A stretch of DNA of 64,000 bases from Microvelia longipes (taxonomy: Eukaryota > Arthropoda > Insecta > Hemiptera > Veliidae): contig JACMZG010001908.1 of the NCBI GenBank assembly GCA_018340805.1, positions 15,665,170 through 15,729,169 of the forward strand, written 5' to 3'. The stretch's first letter is position 1. Each line of letters starts with the position of its first letter. A model generated the notes under the pieces. The model was not told where the DNA came from, made no database searches, and saw only the letters and a list, made by a program, of their open reading frames with translations. Position numbers and translations under genes: made by a program. Shown in pieces: positions 61,101 to 63,899 of this stretch.

Positions 61101-63413
61101 AAGATGCACATTTCCTTTTAAAAATAATGAAAATTAAGTTGCTAATGTTATTCAAACTTTGAGCAAGAAATGGATTTTTGACCAAGGAAATTGATTTTTC
61201 AAGCATTCACATAGAAATCAGCTACATTTGCGGAGCTTCCTTAAGGTCTCCTTCGGAAATTCTTCTGTAGTTGTTTATTTTTTATAGAAGAGCAATGTAC
61301 ATAATTATAAGACATGTACTTCTTTGGCAATAAGCCTTTAAAAATATTTATACTTCCTATTATAATAAAAGTTTTAGATCGAAAGTAAGATTATTCAAGA
61401 AAAAGATTATTACAACTTAAGATACGTTTGATCAAATAATCGATAGTAAATAGTTTACGTTCTCGAGCATTTTCTTCAAATCGCACATGATTTGACAAAT
61501 ATCTCGAACTTTGTGTTTTGTTTGAGTTTTCTTGTGTATTTGATCAGCTTTATAAACAATACATCCCTAAAACAAATATGATTCTTATAAATTTACTATG
61601 TATTATAATTTCGAAATATATTATTATAATAATTATTGTTATATTATTACAATAATTAAGATTGTATTATAATTATGTATGATTGGTCTGGATCTAGTCA
61701 TATTACACAAGCTGGTCCTTATGTTTAATTATTTGTCTTGTTTTTGGCATATAGAACATATATACATCGCAGATGTATAATATGTTAGTGGCTGATATCA
61801 AATACAATAAGTGTAGTGCTTAGTGAGCAGTAGATGCATCAATGTTCCTTCATTGACTAGTTTTTTAACCCTGGATTTACCCTAGCTAGTTTTTTTACAG
61901 ATTTTTTAAATGGAGGGTTTCTAGTTTAGTGGCAAGTCATGTGTAACACTAATTACAATAATGTATATATATATATACATCTATGAGAATTGGAATAATT
62001 TTCTGTTGTCTGCTCCTGCTTGAGACATTCTTTGTCGTTGGTCAAAGGTATTGTTCTGTAAAAGATGGTTCAAAGTTTTTAAATAATGACTTAAAACTGG
62101 TGAATCAATCTTATACTTGAATAACGTAGAATCACAACTCGTATTACAACACGTTTCAATGATGAATGTCTTTTATCAGCGTACACCAATCTTTCTAGTA
62201 GTTTTCCATCGCTGACTTTTTCGTTTTTGCTACTTTTTGCCAAGTCAAAAAACTATTGAAATAAATATAGCTTTTATTATACAACCACTTGACGTATAGG
62301 AAAAGTATTGTGTTTGCCAAAAAATACAATACCGGGATGTATTTCAATATCCGGGAGGAATTTCGTTTTTTAAAAATTGTAAAAAATCAAAAAACCCCCA
62401 ATTGAGTTGAAATTGCATACAAGTGTATTTCTTTACGTAATAAATTAGTATACTAAGTTTTGTTTCAATAAGTCAAGTGTACCTATGGTTTTTGTTGAAT
62501 CATAAACAGGGGAGAGCCTGCATGGATGACCGCTAGGAATAAAACTAATCTTGAGAGAAAAGTTAAACACCACAGCTTAAAGTTCTATAATAACAACAAA
62601 AACTATTTGTTTAGCTATTATAGCTAAACAACTTTAACCTGTGGTGTTTAAATTTTCTATCAAGATGTAGAAGTTCTAAAAAATAAATCTTGCTACGTAT
62701 GAGAAATTAATAAAACTAATGTAATTACTATCTGAGGACGAGCGAAGCGAGCAGAGGATGAGCGTAGTAAATCCGATATGGTGAGGAAAAGTTCCGAGGT
62801 AACCCTGTGTTGTAATTTGTATTCTAATGCCAGGCAATAAAGTGTATAACTTACGTGAATACCTCTAAGAGCTGTTATTCTTTGTCTGTCCAAAGTTGTA
62901 GTTCCAGGTATAAATTGTATAACTTACGAAGAATATCTCTAAGAGCTGTTATTCTTTGTCTGTCCAAAGTTGTAGTTCCAGGTAATAAATTGTATAACTT
63001 ACGAGAATATCTCTAAGAGCTGTTATTCTTTGTCTGTCCAAAGTTTTAGTTCCAGGTAATAAAGTGTATAACTAACGAGAATATCTCTAAGAGTTGTTAT
63101 TTTTTGTTTGTCTTAAAATCTAGTTCTAGGTAATAAAGTGTATAACTTACGAGAATATCTGTAAGAGCCGTTATTCTTTGTTTGTCTAAAGTTGTAGTTC
63201 CAGGTAATAAATTGTATAACTTACGAGAATATCTCTAAGAGCTGTTATTCTTTGTTTGTCTAAAGTCGTAGTTCCAGGTAATAAGCTACTGACTTCTTTA
63301 GAGCACTCCCTTTTTATAATTCTTAAAACCTCGTTTATTGACTGACTGACTTGGTGCTCGTCCGAGTGAGCCTCGGAGTCTAAAAGCAATTCTATCTTCT
63401 TGACGTATTGCTC
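8329..63413 (-). CDS. Ferlin family protein, C-terminal 1193 residues (23 exons)
   Basis: Ferlins are large tail-anchored multi-C2 proteins that act in calcium-linked membrane fusion, vesicle traffic and repair. Numbering residues from the first exon in the window, the order is: a helical FerA-like region (1-99), FerB (about 100-175), C2D (205-340), C2-de (378-480), a basic linker with a WWSKYYA motif (500-620), C2E (690-800), C2F (905-1060) and a C-terminal anchor (about 1162-1182) with an 11-residue tail. Strong family signatures are [47 protein letters not shown] and PGYVAKKI. Exon phases fit at all junctions but one. The C2A-C2C half lies beyond the window. Most acidic loop positions that bind calcium in vertebrate otoferlin and dysferlin are replaced, so this may be a divergent, misfire-like insect ferlin; I did not assign a symbol. 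The TECR gene sits inside one intron on the same strand. Confidence 0.93.
8510..10280. other. Ferlin intron 22, proximal part
   Basis: AT-rich DNA with no exon, RNA gene or clear repeat that I can support. Confidence 0.5.
10291..10390. repeat. Perfect 48-bp-arm hairpin
   Basis: Arms 10291-10338 and 10343-10390 are exact reverse complements, separated by 4 nt. Weak pairing continues a few bases outward (ttttgc on both sides). It could fold as a long dsRNA stem, but nothing shows expression. Confidence 0.95.
10560..11295 (+). repeat. Interspersed repeat family A, copy
   Basis: Shares blocks with the other family A copies: ttcaactcaattgga, a tract agacagacaac, ccactcaggag, and a 3' end acttttcctata...taaatgaggaaaagt that is itself a small hairpin. 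Contains gactcgcttcgctc. No open frame. Confidence 0.7.
12333..12423 (-). CDS. Ferlin exon 22
   Basis: Acceptor ggtattttag, donor GTAAGT. Phase 1 in, phase 2 out: AEITLLTQEEAERNPAGKGW then GPMALPKP. It matches [20 protein letters not shown]...PLEKPN. Confidence 0.95.
12658..13196. repeat. 36-bp minisatellite, about 15 copies
   Basis: Unit of 36 bp with tatcgctgcgtgttttgctc and a TATATGCATG stretch. Since 36 is a multiple of 3, several frames stay open across the array on both strands and yield artificial dodecapeptide repeats (for example MHGIAACFARPY). It lies 144 bp from ferlin exon 21 in the exon 21-22 intron. Confidence 0.95.
13340..13528 (-). CDS. Ferlin exon 21 (C2F to tail)
   Basis: Acceptor attgttgacag. 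Phase 1 in and out: YIAMDLSDIPLPPPTNPLSR, then SVNLFKQKKIAGTWPF. It matches LELDLNRFPRGAK...SIFKQKRVKGWWP. A stronger-looking donor GTATGT (13341-13343 region) would put exon 22 out of frame, so I place the donor at GTTCAA just below 13340, which gives Y-A-E-I-T-L-L in register with the family's VEAELHLL. Confidence 0.9.
13800..13969 (-). repeat. SINE-like repeat family B, running into the N gap
   Basis: On the minus strand it contains a B-box-like GGTTCGAATTC. Shared with 22035-22150: ataggcgtcatgg, acacaaa-tccgtttcagagg and gcgagactttatat. The gap starts right after the shared block. Confidence 0.6.
13970..14903. other. Assembly gap (N run)
   Basis: 934 Ns in the ferlin exon 20-21 intron. 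Any reading frame across it is meaningless. Confidence 0.99.
14904..18110. other. Ferlin intron stretch without recognised features
   Basis: About 3.2 kb with stops in all frames, no long homopolymer runs and few of the repeat families found elsewhere. The only shared motif I see is gaggctttgccgaggg near 15593, also present near 34775. No exon expected here by protein alignment. Confidence 0.5.
18120..18603 (+). repeat. Interspersed repeat family A, copy
   Basis: aaatttcaactcaattggat, agacagacaactttggcgaa, aaccactcaggag and a terminal hairpin ending tggggaaaagt. Confidence 0.7.
18604..18850 (+). repeat. Interspersed repeat family E, copy
   Basis: Similar to 32720-32990, 37560-38085 and the minus strand of 57165-57480: cctgac-acctttg, gagattgcactgagcccctg, and the end tatg-ccctct. 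Non-coding. Confidence 0.6.
19042..19271 (-). CDS. Ferlin exon 20 (C2F core)
   Basis: Acceptor actcttttacag; donor GTTCGT. Phase 2 in, phase 1 out: WVKDDDVQNTDTHHSSITGE, GLFNYRFIFPFSYLPTENKI, then YKIPPVLNLQVWDEENWIPC. It matches [28 protein letters not shown]...IPPRLTLQIWD. Confidence 0.96.
19595..20840. repeat. Satellite array, about 68-bp unit, about 18 copies
   Basis: Unit holds gttccttaatgcatcatccc, ttcattcaagatccttgat and accacgtccatgggatcag. Copies differ by substitutions and many 1-2 base indels, so frames change constantly. Located 320 bp upstream, in transcription, of ferlin exon 20. Confidence 0.93.
21247..21440 (-). CDS. Ferlin exon 19 (start of C2F)
   Basis: Acceptor ctttttcag, donor GTATGT. 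Phase 0 in, phase 2 out: [40 protein letters not shown], then GHRHIDIFVRG. Strong match to the family. The acidic LEDDDFFTGEKSSD segment is changed to NKAYKTIYFGHRHID. Confidence 0.96.
21483..21720 (-). repeat. Family A fragment
   Basis: Begins with the family A terminal block atataggaaaagtattgtgt and continues with gttatctcaactctt- and cgtcattaat-type blocks. Truncated. Confidence 0.5.
22035..22150 (-). repeat. SINE-like repeat family B, copy
   Basis: Matches 13870-13969 closely (ataggcgtcatggtggaatc, gcgagactttatata). Minus strand carries a GGTTCGATTCC B box. Confidence 0.65.
22312..22394. repeat. (TA)n microsatellite
   Basis: About 80 bases of TA with two short interruptions. Confidence 0.95.
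24521..24634. repeat. Palindrome built from family B sequence
   Basis: Arms 24521-24573 and 24585-24634 are near-perfect reverse complements containing gaaacgta, ggtccgaggtttggctcc and its mirror. The arm sequence is the family B head (compare cggaccatgacacaaa at 22080). Confidence 0.85.
24844..24934 (-). pseudogene. Decayed partial copy of ferlin exon 18 (target-site duplication)
   Basis: About 86 bp match 26449-26537 with roughly 14 substitutions. Translated in the exon frame it has two stops (after AFVG and within the VETR region). It begins mid-exon at the LINE's 5' end, lacks an acceptor, and runs out through a normal donor (GTAAAC) into intron sequence: the layout of a long target duplication made when the LINE landed in the exon. 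Confidence 0.8.
24935..26446 (+). mobile_element. 5'-truncated non-LTR retrotransposon (RT plus RNase H remnant)
   Basis: Reads KVTFIPKPGR, then in shifted frames LLKTMEKIIDRHIPEMALI, the RT motif-A segment TFLDIEGAFDNTSF, motif-B RGCPQGGVS, KTALVIFTKQ, VKYFGVILDKRLS, the thumb region LKPQVLRWLYLMVIKPII, and an RNase H start VWYTDGSKMD. The YADD block and parts of RNase H are missing and several frameshifts are present, so it is dead. The order resembles Jockey/I/R1-type elements with RNase H. It ends in a TAA-repeat tail that touches ferlin exon 18. Confidence 0.88.
26447..26448 (-). promoter_or_regulatory. Hybrid 5' splice site of ferlin exon 18
   Basis: AGA|GTATTATTATTATT on the minus strand. 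The GTA is shared with the presumed ancestral donor at 24844-24846 (AAA|GTAAAC); positions +4 onward come from the retrotransposon's TAA-repeat tail. Confidence 0.6.
26449..26579 (-). CDS. Ferlin exon 18, abutted by a LINE tail
   Basis: Acceptor atttttgtctag; donor GTATTATTATT. Phase 1 in, phase 0 out: VQECLALQALRNWQKIALVG then [19 protein letters not shown]. It is near-identical in layout to [28 protein letters not shown] of otoferlin. Everything beyond the GTA of the donor is the (ATT)n tail of the LINE at 24935-26446. A decayed second copy of the last 29 codons lies on the other side of the LINE. Confidence 0.93.
26817..26932. repeat. (TA)n followed by (TG)n microsatellite
   Basis: About 90 bases of TA then gtgtgtgtgtgtgtgtgt, in the ferlin exon 17-18 intron. 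Confidence 0.93.
26950..27215 (+). mobile_element. Reverse-transcriptase fragment of a second LINE
   Basis: Reads SVLGPILF, then frame changes, INDLPYAMGLLVAAA and FLFADDYGVVLSSKALSDLQ with the catalytic FADD of RT motif C, and KVKLNDEKIVLFQ. Only RT motifs B'-D remain. It ends 42 bp before ferlin exon 17 on the other strand. Confidence 0.82.
27257..27417 (-). CDS. Ferlin exon 17
   Basis: Acceptor ccattgttctag, donor GTAATT. Phase 2 in, phase 1 out: DGYNKWRDSQTPSQILEELT, then KKSYLIVRNKIFHCNDSEV. It matches HGYNIWRDPMKPSQIL...VKVANRVF. Confidence 0.93.
27545..27965 (-). repeat. Family A-like fragment
   Basis: Starts with ttacttgtccttattcatac- and carries a palindrome gggttgtttaaac either side of 27625, then a GC-rich block gcgccgacgccgcagggcgg. 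Boundaries uncertain. Confidence 0.4.
28201..28362 (-). CDS. Ferlin exon 16 (C2E, second half)
   Basis: Acceptor tgctggcag, donor GTAAGT. Phase 2 at both ends: VFDVEGTLPFDTFLTVQIKN, then [20 protein letters not shown] and ATCGLSNVYH. It matches DLENRFYSKHRATCG. The acidic D-x-D loop before GxLIG is shortened to NKID. Confidence 0.95.
28875..29671. repeat. Long inverted repeat, about 120-bp arms, 550-bp spacer
   Basis: Arms 28875-28996 and 29550-29671 are almost exact reverse complements (caacaggtctggtaccctat mirrored at 29555). A second inverted pair, taagcggagcgag at 29392 and ctcgctccgctta at 29522, sits inside. It ends 46 bp from ferlin exon 15. Confidence 0.92.
29718..29983 (-). CDS. Ferlin exon 15 (C2E, first half)
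   Basis: Acceptor aattttgcag, donor GTATGA. Phase 0 in, phase 2 out: GSVALYEIPDD, ILVRVYLVRAHFLHMYKRDH, INPYAQVKFSN and IQPIFGK. It aligns with FKGSL-VY...VRVYVVRATDLHP...ADPYIAI; the calcium-binding ADPY reads INPY. Confidence 0.95.
30048..30390 (+). repeat. Interspersed repeat family D, copy
   Basis: About 80 percent similar to 37110-37420 by eye: gccaacccccaccgctactc, gattataaagttatgaatcc and taagcgtgttagacctt. Non-coding. Confidence 0.7.
30613..30662. repeat. Isolated unit of the 68-bp satellite
   Basis: cttaatgcgtcatccccttt, ttcaaaatccttggtgatat match the satellite at 19595-20840, 10 kb away, within another intron of the same gene. Confidence 0.75.
31067..31192 (-). CDS. Ferlin exon 14 (before C2E)
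   Basis: Acceptor gcaaacag, donor GTATGA, 42 codons in phase 0: VYENELEKQIEFQNFMDSIK then TFNINRLNSKKNKRK. It matches the family's [25 protein letters not shown]. Confidence 0.93.
31389..31452. repeat. (TA)n microsatellite
   Basis: About 62 bases of TA. Confidence 0.95.
31480..31757 (+). repeat. SINE-like family C, headless copy
   Basis: agattcttgtattccgctac, aaccggctttcgtgttgtca and ttctatattagtattattct match 2720-2985. The tRNA-like head is absent. Preceded by the TA run. Confidence 0.7.
31884..31961 (-). CDS. Ferlin exon 13 (linker)
   Basis: Acceptor aaatatttcag, donor GTAAGT, 26 codons in phase 0: VPIHQETDTGWSKLKRPNSK then TLPAIV. Supported by phase and position between two strong exons. 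Confidence 0.78.
32319..32501 (-). CDS. Ferlin exon 12 (basic linker with WWSKYYA)
   Basis: Acceptor ctttgatag, donor GTATTC, 61 codons in phase 0. A Lys/Arg-rich stretch, then EYQQEKLHQLMEFDWWSKYY. The DWWSKY motif is diagnostic of ferlins between C2-de and C2E. Confidence 0.92.
32700..32995 (+). repeat. Interspersed repeat family E, copy
   Basis: Contains aacctttgcttataaatata, aggttgcacagagcccctga and taggctatgccccctctag. Matches the other family E copies. Confidence 0.65.
33164..33252 (-). CDS. Ferlin exon 11 (acidic/basic linker)
   Basis: Acceptor tcttttaag, donor GTAAGT. Phase 1 in, phase 0 out, encoding ELIIKVVTDPGCSEDEPLID then KKKPDPLIP. Low conservation, supported by phase, open frame and position. 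Confidence 0.78.
33547..33736 (-). CDS. Ferlin exon 10 (end of C2-de)
   Basis: Acceptor gattttttag, donor GTAAGC. Phase 0 in, phase 1 out: NIPIEASFAPPLVIRLFDNK, then GISQYLGNHVVRNINQF and YYHTERDKLIQDS. It aligns with [26 protein letters not shown]. Confidence 0.9.
33790..35640. other. Ferlin intron 9 (between exons 10 and 9)
   Basis: No exon found. Small features only: a gaagctttgccgagggaga motif near 34772 shared with 15593, and a short palindrome tttacgtccc...gggacgtaaa at 35290-35310. Confidence 0.5.
35649..35820 (-). CDS. Ferlin exon 9 (C2-de)
   Basis: Acceptor tttctacag, donor GTAAAT. Phase 2 in, phase 0 out: LEILFWGVRQKTERGRS, then PQIVINCGSATTMSEIM and NFDQSLAFVDV. It matches VEVLFWGLRDL...VDIECAG. 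Confidence 0.92.
36341..36447 (-). CDS. Ferlin exon 8 (linker into C2-de)
   Basis: Acceptor gtttacag, donor GTGAAT. Phase 0 in, phase 2 out. A Ser/Glu-rich linker ends in IPNYIKPPHHKL, the family's VPMGIRPVLSKYR-type entry strand. Confidence 0.88.
37110..37420 (+). repeat. Interspersed repeat family D, copy
   Basis: See 30048-30390; shares the ccaacccccaccgctactcc block and the 3' part through gtgttagacc. Confidence 0.7.
37540..38085 (+). repeat. Family E copy interrupted by a long palindrome
   Basis: Left part cagcctgagcaccttcgttt and right part gttacaccgagccccttaga belong to family E. A palindrome of about 250 bp (37638-37890) sits between them. Confidence 0.65.
37638..37890. repeat. Near-perfect palindrome, about 117-bp arms
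   Basis: Arms 37638-37754 and 37771-37890 mirror each other with a few differences; the turn is about 16 nt. The arms are GC-richer than the surroundings and read open in both directions, which is a by-product of the symmetry. Confidence 0.93.
38247..38408 (-). CDS. Ferlin exon 7 (end of C2D)
   Basis: Acceptor aattccag, donor GTTCCA, 54 codons in phase 0: RRDKLLGRFMTKPTIL, then PTITWYNIEGYKRDKGEIQA and AFQLVK. It aligns with DFMGR...PLVKM...GDLLAAFELLQ. The donor is non-consensus at +3 to +5. Confidence 0.9.
39150..39990 (-). mobile_element. Third LINE relic (C-terminal RT region)
   Basis: On the minus strand, with frameshifts: VLFDHRLIFNHHI, then YLSLVRPSLEYASSVWSPHQ, KEKLSSIYLKFLRM and LFNSPISRMMRLANSI, the typical post-RT region of CR1/Jockey-like elements. 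Stops and shifts make it non-functional. Confidence 0.8.
40279..40425 (-). CDS. Ferlin exon 6 (C2D, middle)
   Basis: Acceptor tgcttttag, donor GTACAT, 49 codons in phase 0: VYKGSLCPQWQEMLVFHNIE, then LPTIIIEVWNEKN. It matches ETLCPTWDQMLVF...IIVIEIYDQD; the D-x-D calcium loop is replaced by WNEKN. Confidence 0.92.
41235..41406 (-). repeat. 3' LTR of the BEL/Pao element
   Basis: 172 bp copy of the LTR. The high similarity of the two LTRs suggests a fairly young insertion compared with the damaged interior. Confidence 0.92.
41424..41675 (-). pseudogene. BEL/Pao C-terminal DUF5641-like region
   Basis: FWTLWKTEYLSKF, then WNLGKIEEINTGRDGRVRSV and KGLLTRPVTMIHPLE, the usual tail of BEL/Pao Pol. 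Confidence 0.83.
41958..42323 (-). pseudogene. BEL/Pao integrase zinc-binding region
   Basis: KSVHQKLYHVGTSHTLAELR with WVPKGRAKVRQVLKKCYICC forms an H-H-C-C pattern, followed by PPLLEFRV and VGIDYFEPLYVKKG, the start of the integrase core with its first catalytic Asp. The rest of the core is missing. Confidence 0.85.
43107..43652 (-). pseudogene. BEL/Pao aspartic protease region
   Basis: Open frame of about 180 codons. RCIFDSGSQRCYVTADLAKK carries the D-S-G catalytic motif of the BEL/Pao (DUF1758-type) protease, followed by LCLFG-like and VELRIKLLDG strands. Part of a dead element: the frame is closed on both sides. Confidence 0.85.
45025..45194 (-). repeat. 5' LTR of the BEL/Pao element
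   Basis: 170 bp, TG...CA ends, over 95 percent identical to 41235-41406 by eye, with differences mostly in homopolymer length. On the minus strand the sequence just inside begins TGGTAGCATAGAG, a plausible tRNA primer-binding site. Confidence 0.92.
45235..46800. mobile_element. Large palindromic element with tRNA-like segment
   Basis: Arms of about 650-700 bp mirror each other imperfectly: gagcgtgtttac (45850) and gtaaacacgctat (46166), ttattcgatt and aatcgaataag (46373). The centre is two TA runs. At 45283-45345 (minus strand) GGTACCTGGGTTCGAATCC resembles a tRNA T-arm/B box. At 46610-46795 the end resembles the right half of the 40850-45227 MITE. Non-coding. Confidence 0.6.
45909..46125. 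repeat. TA-rich microsatellite centre of the palindrome
   Basis: Two TA runs (about 45909-45966 and 46058-46125) around a short family B-like stretch (gttagggacccctgcaacgg), flanked by CA and GT runs in mirror positions. Confidence 0.85.
46842..46958 (-). CDS. Ferlin exon 5 (C2D, first half)
   Basis: Acceptor ttcattgcag before GTT at 46958; donor GTACGT. 39 codons, phase 0 at both ends, encoding VYKLNAYIFQGYLEPQSNS and then AYIKIIIQSQSKTTQ. It aligns with QLRAHMYQAR...SDPFARV, but the SDP calcium-ligand position reads CSA. Confidence 0.9.
47355..47960 (-). repeat. Interspersed repeat family A, long copy
   Basis: Starts tacttttccttatttatac...ataggaaaagtattgtg (terminal hairpin) and contains gtgtgtctgttaccatcgta, tatttatgctagagagttga and caattgagttgaaattt. 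The 4.36 kb DNA element is inserted in its far end; the family A sequence resumes after 52395. Confidence 0.75.
48024..48560. repeat. Segment A, first copy
   Basis: Near-identical to 49704-50268 (few substitutions and short indels). Begins with the 29-bp terminal sequence and includes accgggtactcaaaaatgat and catatcatgttttcctg-type sequence. Confidence 0.9.
48561..49054. repeat. Segment B, first copy
   Basis: Near-identical to 49056-49555, including the GC-rich block gtaggggtgggggcccggga and ctttctccgctagtggcggg. The single N at 49055 separates the two copies exactly, which suggests a gap-closing or haplotype artefact. Confidence 0.9.
49056..49555. repeat. Segment B, second copy
   Basis: Differs from 48561-49054 mainly by single-base homopolymer length changes, the pattern expected of two reads or haplotypes of the same locus. 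Confidence 0.9.
49704..50268. repeat. Segment A, second copy with internal TIR
   Basis: Starts with the same 29-bp end as 48024 in the same orientation and stays near-identical for about 560 bp. Confidence 0.9.
52464..52618 (-). CDS. Ferlin exon 4 (end of FerB, WLG motif); one base apparently missing at its donor
   Basis: Acceptor atttatttcag before GAC at 52618, phase 0. It encodes DAVSKRFGGKLDMYQWLG then SLPVGINGLENLTSIPTQL and IFSKQ, matching QAK-xxYLWLG...CGLP...FPPxSLVYTKKQ of the family. The exon should end after CAG, but the sequence there is AAACAGTAATTAA. Using the only GT leaves CA (phase 2), which does not fit exon 5 (phase 0). CAG|GTAATT, with one more G, would restore both donor and frame. 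Confidence 0.85.
52650..52819. repeat. Palindrome with internal 23-bp triplication, beside ferlin exon 4
   Basis: Outer arms cagttttgacatagatt...cttccatctgatgt and their reverse complement ending at 52819, about 65 bp each and near perfect. Inside, taagtagtttagatgctata is repeated three times before the turn. The hairpin begins 32 nt upstream, in transcription, of the exon 4 acceptor. Confidence 0.9.
54245..54504. mobile_element. 260-bp MITE with long inverted ends
   Basis: Starts ccacaaaataaaac and ends gttttattttgtgg. The inverted arms continue with ggcaaagcgctttcaacct, mirrored by aggttgaaagcgctttgcc, for about 80 bp, separated by a TA-rich centre. No coding capacity. Superfamily not assigned. 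Confidence 0.75.
54598..54890. mobile_element. Fold-back DNA element (family F), copy 2
   Basis: A nearly complete palindrome of about 290 bp centred near 54755. Arms include gattttggctcatt and aatgagccaaaaatc, and outer arms tcaaatcaacccagg and tgtgttgattta. The same outer ends and gattttggctcat core occur in the 6635-7405 element. The N gap begins at its right end. Confidence 0.75.
54891..55448. other. Assembly gap (N run)
   Basis: 558 Ns starting exactly at the outer end of a fold-back element (54598-54890). Content unknown. Confidence 0.99.
55705..56610 (-). CDS. TECR: Trans-2,3-enoyl-CoA reductase (TECR/Sc2), intact and intronless
   Basis: ER membrane enzyme that reduces trans-2-enoyl-CoA with NADPH in the last step of each very-long-chain fatty-acid elongation cycle. 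301 residues, the usual family length (about 308). An N-terminal ubiquitin-like region (YPDRQSLRLEPKGKSLKDED) is followed by AEYAGPLFIYLLFY, several membrane helices, ETIFVHRFSHATMPMFN, SCPNYTYEF in the steroid 5-alpha-reductase-like C-terminal domain, and the terminal GKHRNYKKEFPNYPKNRK...PFLL. I start at the ATG in context TTTAAAAATGCAG (56610); the frame is open ten codons further up but that start is GTG. There are no introns, stops or frameshifts. It lies in a ferlin intron on the same strand. An ATTAAA-like sequence about 50 nt after the stop may serve as poly(A) signal. The intron-free state could be ancestral or reflect a retrocopy; no poly(A) tract or target duplication was seen. Confidence 0.96.
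   Translation of the reverse strand: MQVEVVHASSSKNVANLRLLTGSTTILDVKREVHANCKKYYPDRQSLRLEPKGKSLKDEDTLEGIGIRNGGRLYLKDLGPQIGWSTVFIAEYAGPLFIYLLFYRRPWIVYGSAQSLPIHTTAHIAAACYTAHYAKRILETIFVHRFSHATMPMFNLFKNCSYYWLFTAYVAYHVNHPLFTSPDMSIVYAGLAGFILSEMGNLSIHLAFRDMRPPGTKKRSIPVPTGNPFTAMFSLVSCPNYTYEFLSWLSFTFMTHCIPAGLFAFAGFYQMAVWALGKHRNYKKEFPNYPKNRKAILPFLL
57165..57480 (-). repeat. Interspersed repeat family E, inverted copy
   Basis: tagagggggcatagcctatc, tcaggggctctgtgtaact and ttttagcgtcaggttac are the reverse complement of the 32700-32995 repeat. Confidence 0.65.
57590..58170 (+). repeat. Interspersed repeat family A, copy
   Basis: Two copies of actcgcttcgctcgtcctca, then caacacaattggat, catacagacagacaacttta, aaccactcaggagg and a degenerate terminal hairpin. 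Confidence 0.7.
58550..59160 (-). repeat. Family A-related copy with GC-rich insert
   Basis: Begins ttacttttcctcatttaccg and carries gtcattagaacc-type family A blocks. Positions 58960-59060 are unusually GC-rich for the window and open in one frame, but resemble no protein I know. Confidence 0.4.
60033..60605. mobile_element. MITE-like element with GGTGCATT inverted ends
   Basis: The left end ggtgcatt...ctgcggtagtgatgcgtcc and the right end, reverse-complemented, ggtgcatt...ctgcggtagcgatgcgtcc are inverted repeats of about 35 bp. The interior is GC-richer than its surroundings and non-coding. A TTA follows the right end, but no matching target duplication is obvious on the left, so the superfamily is not assigned. 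Confidence 0.6.
60724..60876 (-). CDS. Ferlin exon 3 (FerB domain)
   Basis: Acceptor tatttaacag, donor GTAAGT, 51 codons in phase 0. It encodes PQDSMPKLVIGVWQGKKLLA and then GRLCGQINTIVLS, the FerB core (PQ-S-P-V-IW...KR-AY...G--CG). The intron that follows contains the whole TECR gene. Confidence 0.92.
60975..61000. repeat. Short (TA)n run
   Basis: About 26 bases of TA flanked by an inverted pair (ataataaaattatggtat / atatcataattttca). Confidence 0.85.
61459..61566 (-). CDS. Ferlin exon 2 (FerA-like helix)
   Basis: Acceptor gttttag before GGA at 61566; donor GTAAAC. 36 codons, phase 0 at both ends, reading GCIVYKADQIHKKTQTKHKV then RDICQIMCDLKKMLEN. It aligns with the family's HTVRDKL...QKLRFL helices. 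Confidence 0.88.
62285..62545 (-). repeat. Family A fragment
   Basis: Begins ataggaaaagtattgtgttt, then accgggatgta and cccaattgagttgaaattgc. Truncated. Confidence 0.6.
62836..63284 (-). repeat. 74-bp tandem array duplicating an exon end and splice donor
   Basis: Six units of 73-75 bp. Each contains the exon-1 3' end (TLDKQRITALRDIL coding), a donor, and about 20 nt of intron. Donors fall at 63219-63224, 63145-63150, 63071-63076 (changed to GTTAGT), 62997-63002, 62922-62927 and 62849-62854. Only the copy at 63219 is joined to the rest of the exon; the other five are intronic. Confidence 0.93.
63225..63413 (-). CDS. Ferlin exon 1 of window (FerA-like helical region)
   Basis: Acceptor tttttaacag before GAG at 63413; donor GTAAGT immediately below 63225. 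63 codons, phase 0 at both ends. It reads EQYVKKIELLLDSEAHSDEH and ends in LDKQRITALRDIL, matching the family's LDRQR helix. Its last about 57 bp and its donor are copied five more times downstream (62836-63218). Confidence 0.88.
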
Positions 63414-63695
63414 CTGTTAAAATGTAAGATAAAAGCGACGAAGTATTATAAGTTTAATGAAGTACACTGCACAAACTTTTCACTACACTTAAAATCAAAC
63501 CATCAAATTCTTTTATTGTTTTCCTTACAAATTAAATAACAAAATCAAATAATAACAGAGTACAAAAGATTCAAAAGTAATGAATAAAATGATTATTTTT
63601 ACATATTTTACAATATATCTGGACCTTCTGTCCTACACTTACTACATTTATTTTACTGGTAAGATAAGAATAAAAAGAATCCCTCTAGGATTCAA

Positions 63696-63730
63696 TAAAA
63701 GCCCCTTGACTTGTGCAAGGGGGCTTTTAT
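63696..63730. repeat. Short strong hairpin followed by T run
   Basis: aaaagccccttg and caagggggctttt pair around a 6-nt loop, with ttattttttatt after. It looks like a bacterial intrinsic terminator but lies in an animal intron; no function inferred. Confidence 0.6.
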
Positions 63731-63899
63731 TTTTTATTAAAGATTAAAGGCCTAAAAATGTGTTTATAGATTTATGTTTCATATAACCTAATTTTTATAA
63801 AGTGCTAATTTAAATAAGTGAAAAAAAAAGAAATTTAAAAAAAACATTAGAGAACACAAAAGGGCTTAGAGCTCCAAAATTGCGAGTTAAAACAAGAAA

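Noticed and set aside
63696..63730. Rho-independent terminator
   Set aside because: The hairpin plus T run looks like one, but this is animal intronic DNA and no bacterial gene is present.
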